Source: Candidatus Daviesbacteria bacterium GW2011_GWA2_42_7
GTDB taxonomy: Bacteria; Patescibacteriota; Microgenomatia; Daviesbacterales; UBA10151
Length of the DNA stretch: 25,574 bases
Assembly: GCA_000997105.1 (NCBI GenBank)
Contig: LCEJ01000003.1
Location: 1 to 25,574, forward strand
Direction: 5' to 3'
Below, piece by piece: positions 24,896 to 25,574 of the stretch (position 1 is the first letter of the stretch; each line of letters begins with the position of its first letter). Below the pieces are notes generated by a model that was not told the origin of the DNA, did no database searches, and saw only the letters and a program-made list of their open reading frames with translations. The position numbers were made by a program, and so were the translations under genes.

Positions 24896-24916
24896 CCGCA
24901 GACTAAAAGTCTGCGG
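24896..24916 (+). terminator. Hairpin with 9-bp stem and T-tract (plus-strand orientation)
   Basis: Arms CCGCAGACT and AGTCTGCGG pair perfectly around AAA, followed on the plus strand by TTTTCTTTTT (24917-24926). This has the form of an intrinsic terminator for plus-strand transcription, although no plus-strand gene ends here. On the minus strand it lacks a T-run and sits directly before the GT2 start at 24889. Confidence 0.5.
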
Positions 24917-24966
24917 TTTTCTTTTTAAGTTTTCAAGCTTAAGAGAAAACCCTCTCTTCATTATTA

Positions 24967-24983
24967 TTCCGCATTGTGCGGAA
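24967..24983. repeat. Perfect 7-bp inverted repeat, 3-nt loop
   Basis: TTCCGCA and TGCGGAA flank TTG. The right arm continues as TGCGGAAGTTT, which is complementary to the sequence just before the GT2 start at 24889. It could be a local hairpin in the leader RNA or a protein-binding dyad. Confidence 0.55.
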
Positions 24984-25005
24984 GTTTGAAAGCACTGTTT
25001 ATATG

Positions 25006-25028
25006 ACCCCACTTTCTCAAAGTGGGGT
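25006..25028 (+). terminator. Hairpin with 10-bp stem and short T-tract (plus-strand orientation)
   Basis: Arms ACCCCACTTT and AAAGTGGGGT pair perfectly around CTC, with TTTT at 25028-25031 on the plus strand. It lies 11 bases beyond the stop of the gene at 25040. For minus-strand transcription the T-run is missing, so it would act as an RNA-stabilising or pausing hairpin rather than a standard terminator. Confidence 0.5.
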
Positions 25029-25039
25029 TTTCTCTGTGC

Positions 25040-25574
25040 TTATGAAACACGACCTCTGGCTTTTTGGATAATTCTTTTAAATGGATTTTTAGAGAGGGCA
25101 GAAAAATTAATCCAATATTTAATTTCTTTTCCTGCTTGGCTGCTAACCTCCTTTATCTCTGATAAAGCAATACTTTTTTGTTCAAACTTCTCAATTTCCC
25201 ACACTTTTAAATAAACTACCAGAAAGGAAAAAGCCTGAAGCAAACTTAAAGCCAGCCCACGCAGCCCGTCCTCAAAACCGCGGTTTAAAAAAAACCTGCT
25301 TAAAAACTCACTATTAGGTTTACTGATAAGATCCCGCCAGTTGAATATATAGCCTTGGCTTTTAAGCTCCTCTGCCTGGACAGATGTGTAGCGGTTCATT
25401 CTTTCTATAAACTGGGAAACGCTTTCATAGTGATAATGGGCAATGGCATATTTTTCTTCCTCCGGAAGCTTTATCCCTTCACCGGTAGCTTTCGGCGGTC
25501 TATGGATTTCGTTACCCCAGGTAACAGCCCCTTTTTTAAAAAACCGGATATTGTAATCCGGCCAGCACAATGAA
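25040..25574 (-). CDS. GT2, WaaE/KdtX-like glycosyltransferase (partial, N-terminus beyond window end)
   Basis: The frame is open to the right edge, so only the C-terminal ~178 residues are visible; the TTG at 25570 is internal, not a start. The visible part begins CWPDYNIRFFKKGAVTWGNE, then IHRPPKATGEG, which match the second half of WaaE-type enzymes (PD..IRLF, and E-H). HYHYESVSQFIERMNRYTS follows, where these proteins carry a conserved HxxH-like stretch. The tail SLLQAFSFLVVYLKVWEIEK is a membrane-associated helix almost superimposable on that of the gene at 23241-24044. The catalytic VDDxS and DADE motifs would lie outside the window. It ends with TAA and is followed by the hairpin-rich spacer. 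Confidence 0.88.
   Translation of the reverse strand, partial: SLCWPDYNIRFFKKGAVTWGNEIHRPPKATGEGIKLPEEEKYAIAHYHYESVSQFIERMNRYTSVQAEELKSQGYIFNWRDLISKPNSEFLSRFFLNRGFEDGLRGLALSLLQAFSFLVVYLKVWEIEKFEQKSIALSEIKEVSSQAGKEIKYWINFSALSKNPFKRIIQKARGRVS

Larger units (their letters stand above)
24890..25039 (-). promoter_or_regulatory. Hairpin-rich leader/spacer before the GT2 gene at 24889
   Basis: The longest spacer in the window holds three perfect hairpins (described separately) and a long-range inverted repeat: AAACTTCCGCA at 24890-24900 is the exact reverse complement of TGCGGAAGTTT at 24977-24987. Read on the gene strand, the distal copy could pair with the bases just before the start codon, competing with the local hairpins at 24896-24916 and 24967-24983. 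A weak promoter can be drawn on the minus strand as TTCAAA, 16 bp, AATAAT, with the middle hairpin between the boxes. Whether this is a control element or merely a nest of palindromic repeats cannot be told from sequence. Confidence 0.4.

Noticed and set aside
24890..25012. N-terminal extension of the GT2 gene from GTG 25012
   Set aside because: The extra 41 residues are not like any GT2 N-terminus and span two of the hairpins; ATG 24889 matches the family start. ATG 24961 remains possible and is noted in the feature.
25006..25028. Hairpin as terminator of the gene ending at 25040
   Set aside because: On the minus strand the stem is followed by CATATAAACAG, not a T-run; only the plus-strand reading fits an intrinsic terminator.
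1..25574. UGA recoded as glycine, as in some Candidate Phyla Radiation lineages
   Set aside because: TGA ends many genes precisely at ATGA or TTGA overlaps, and no gene needs read-through of TGA to keep a conserved domain intact.

Overview
The window is one long gene cluster on the minus strand, running from the right edge to the left edge. It has 22 loci: 20 with open frames inside the window (the first-transcribed and last-transcribed are cut by the edges), one broken glycosyltransferase, and one helical-repeat protein of unknown role. I see no credible plus-strand gene, tRNA, rRNA, transposase or CRISPR array. Eleven of the 21 junctions overlap (ATGA, TTGA, TAATG, TGATG, or 8 to 26 nt) and one abuts exactly (TAGATG). 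This points to a large, translationally coupled operon whose promoter probably lies beyond base 25574.

Nearly everything belongs to surface-glycan or glycoprotein assembly. In transcription order: a 25.6-22.1 kb block of nucleotide-sugar-dependent glycosyltransferases (GT2 and GT4); a 21.4-10.3 kb block of six multi-pass GT39/ArnT/PMT-like (GT-C fold) enzymes interrupted by one DPM1-like polyprenyl-phosphate sugar synthase; and a 10.3-0 kb block with a WaaE-like GT2, a GT4, a PIG-V-like mannosyltransferase, a short Wzx-like flippase, another divergent GT-C protein, a soluble DPM1-like GT2, a TPR-like protein, a GT4 pseudogene, a GtrB-like GT2 with two C-terminal membrane helices, and a partial GT2. 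A coherent reading is that the DPM1/GtrB-like enzymes load sugars onto polyprenyl phosphate, the GT-C enzymes use these on the outer face of the membrane, and the cytoplasmic GT2/GT4 enzymes build a lipid-linked glycan exported by the flippase. The sugars and acceptors cannot be read from sequence.

The organism is probably a Candidate Phyla Radiation (Patescibacteria) member, most like Microgenomates. This is inference: low GC, dense ATGA coupling, several tandem paralogues of the 'WDE...GKDEWG' GT39 type, and many short hairpin palindromes. TGA is used as an ordinary stop in many junctions, which argues against the UGA-glycine lineages (Gracilibacteria, Absconditabacteria).

The most unusual points are the tandem GT39 paralogue array, the N-terminal module fused to its first-transcribed member, the hairpin-filled leader at 24890-25039, and an apparent palindrome insertion with a flanking repeat inside the left-edge glycosyltransferase.
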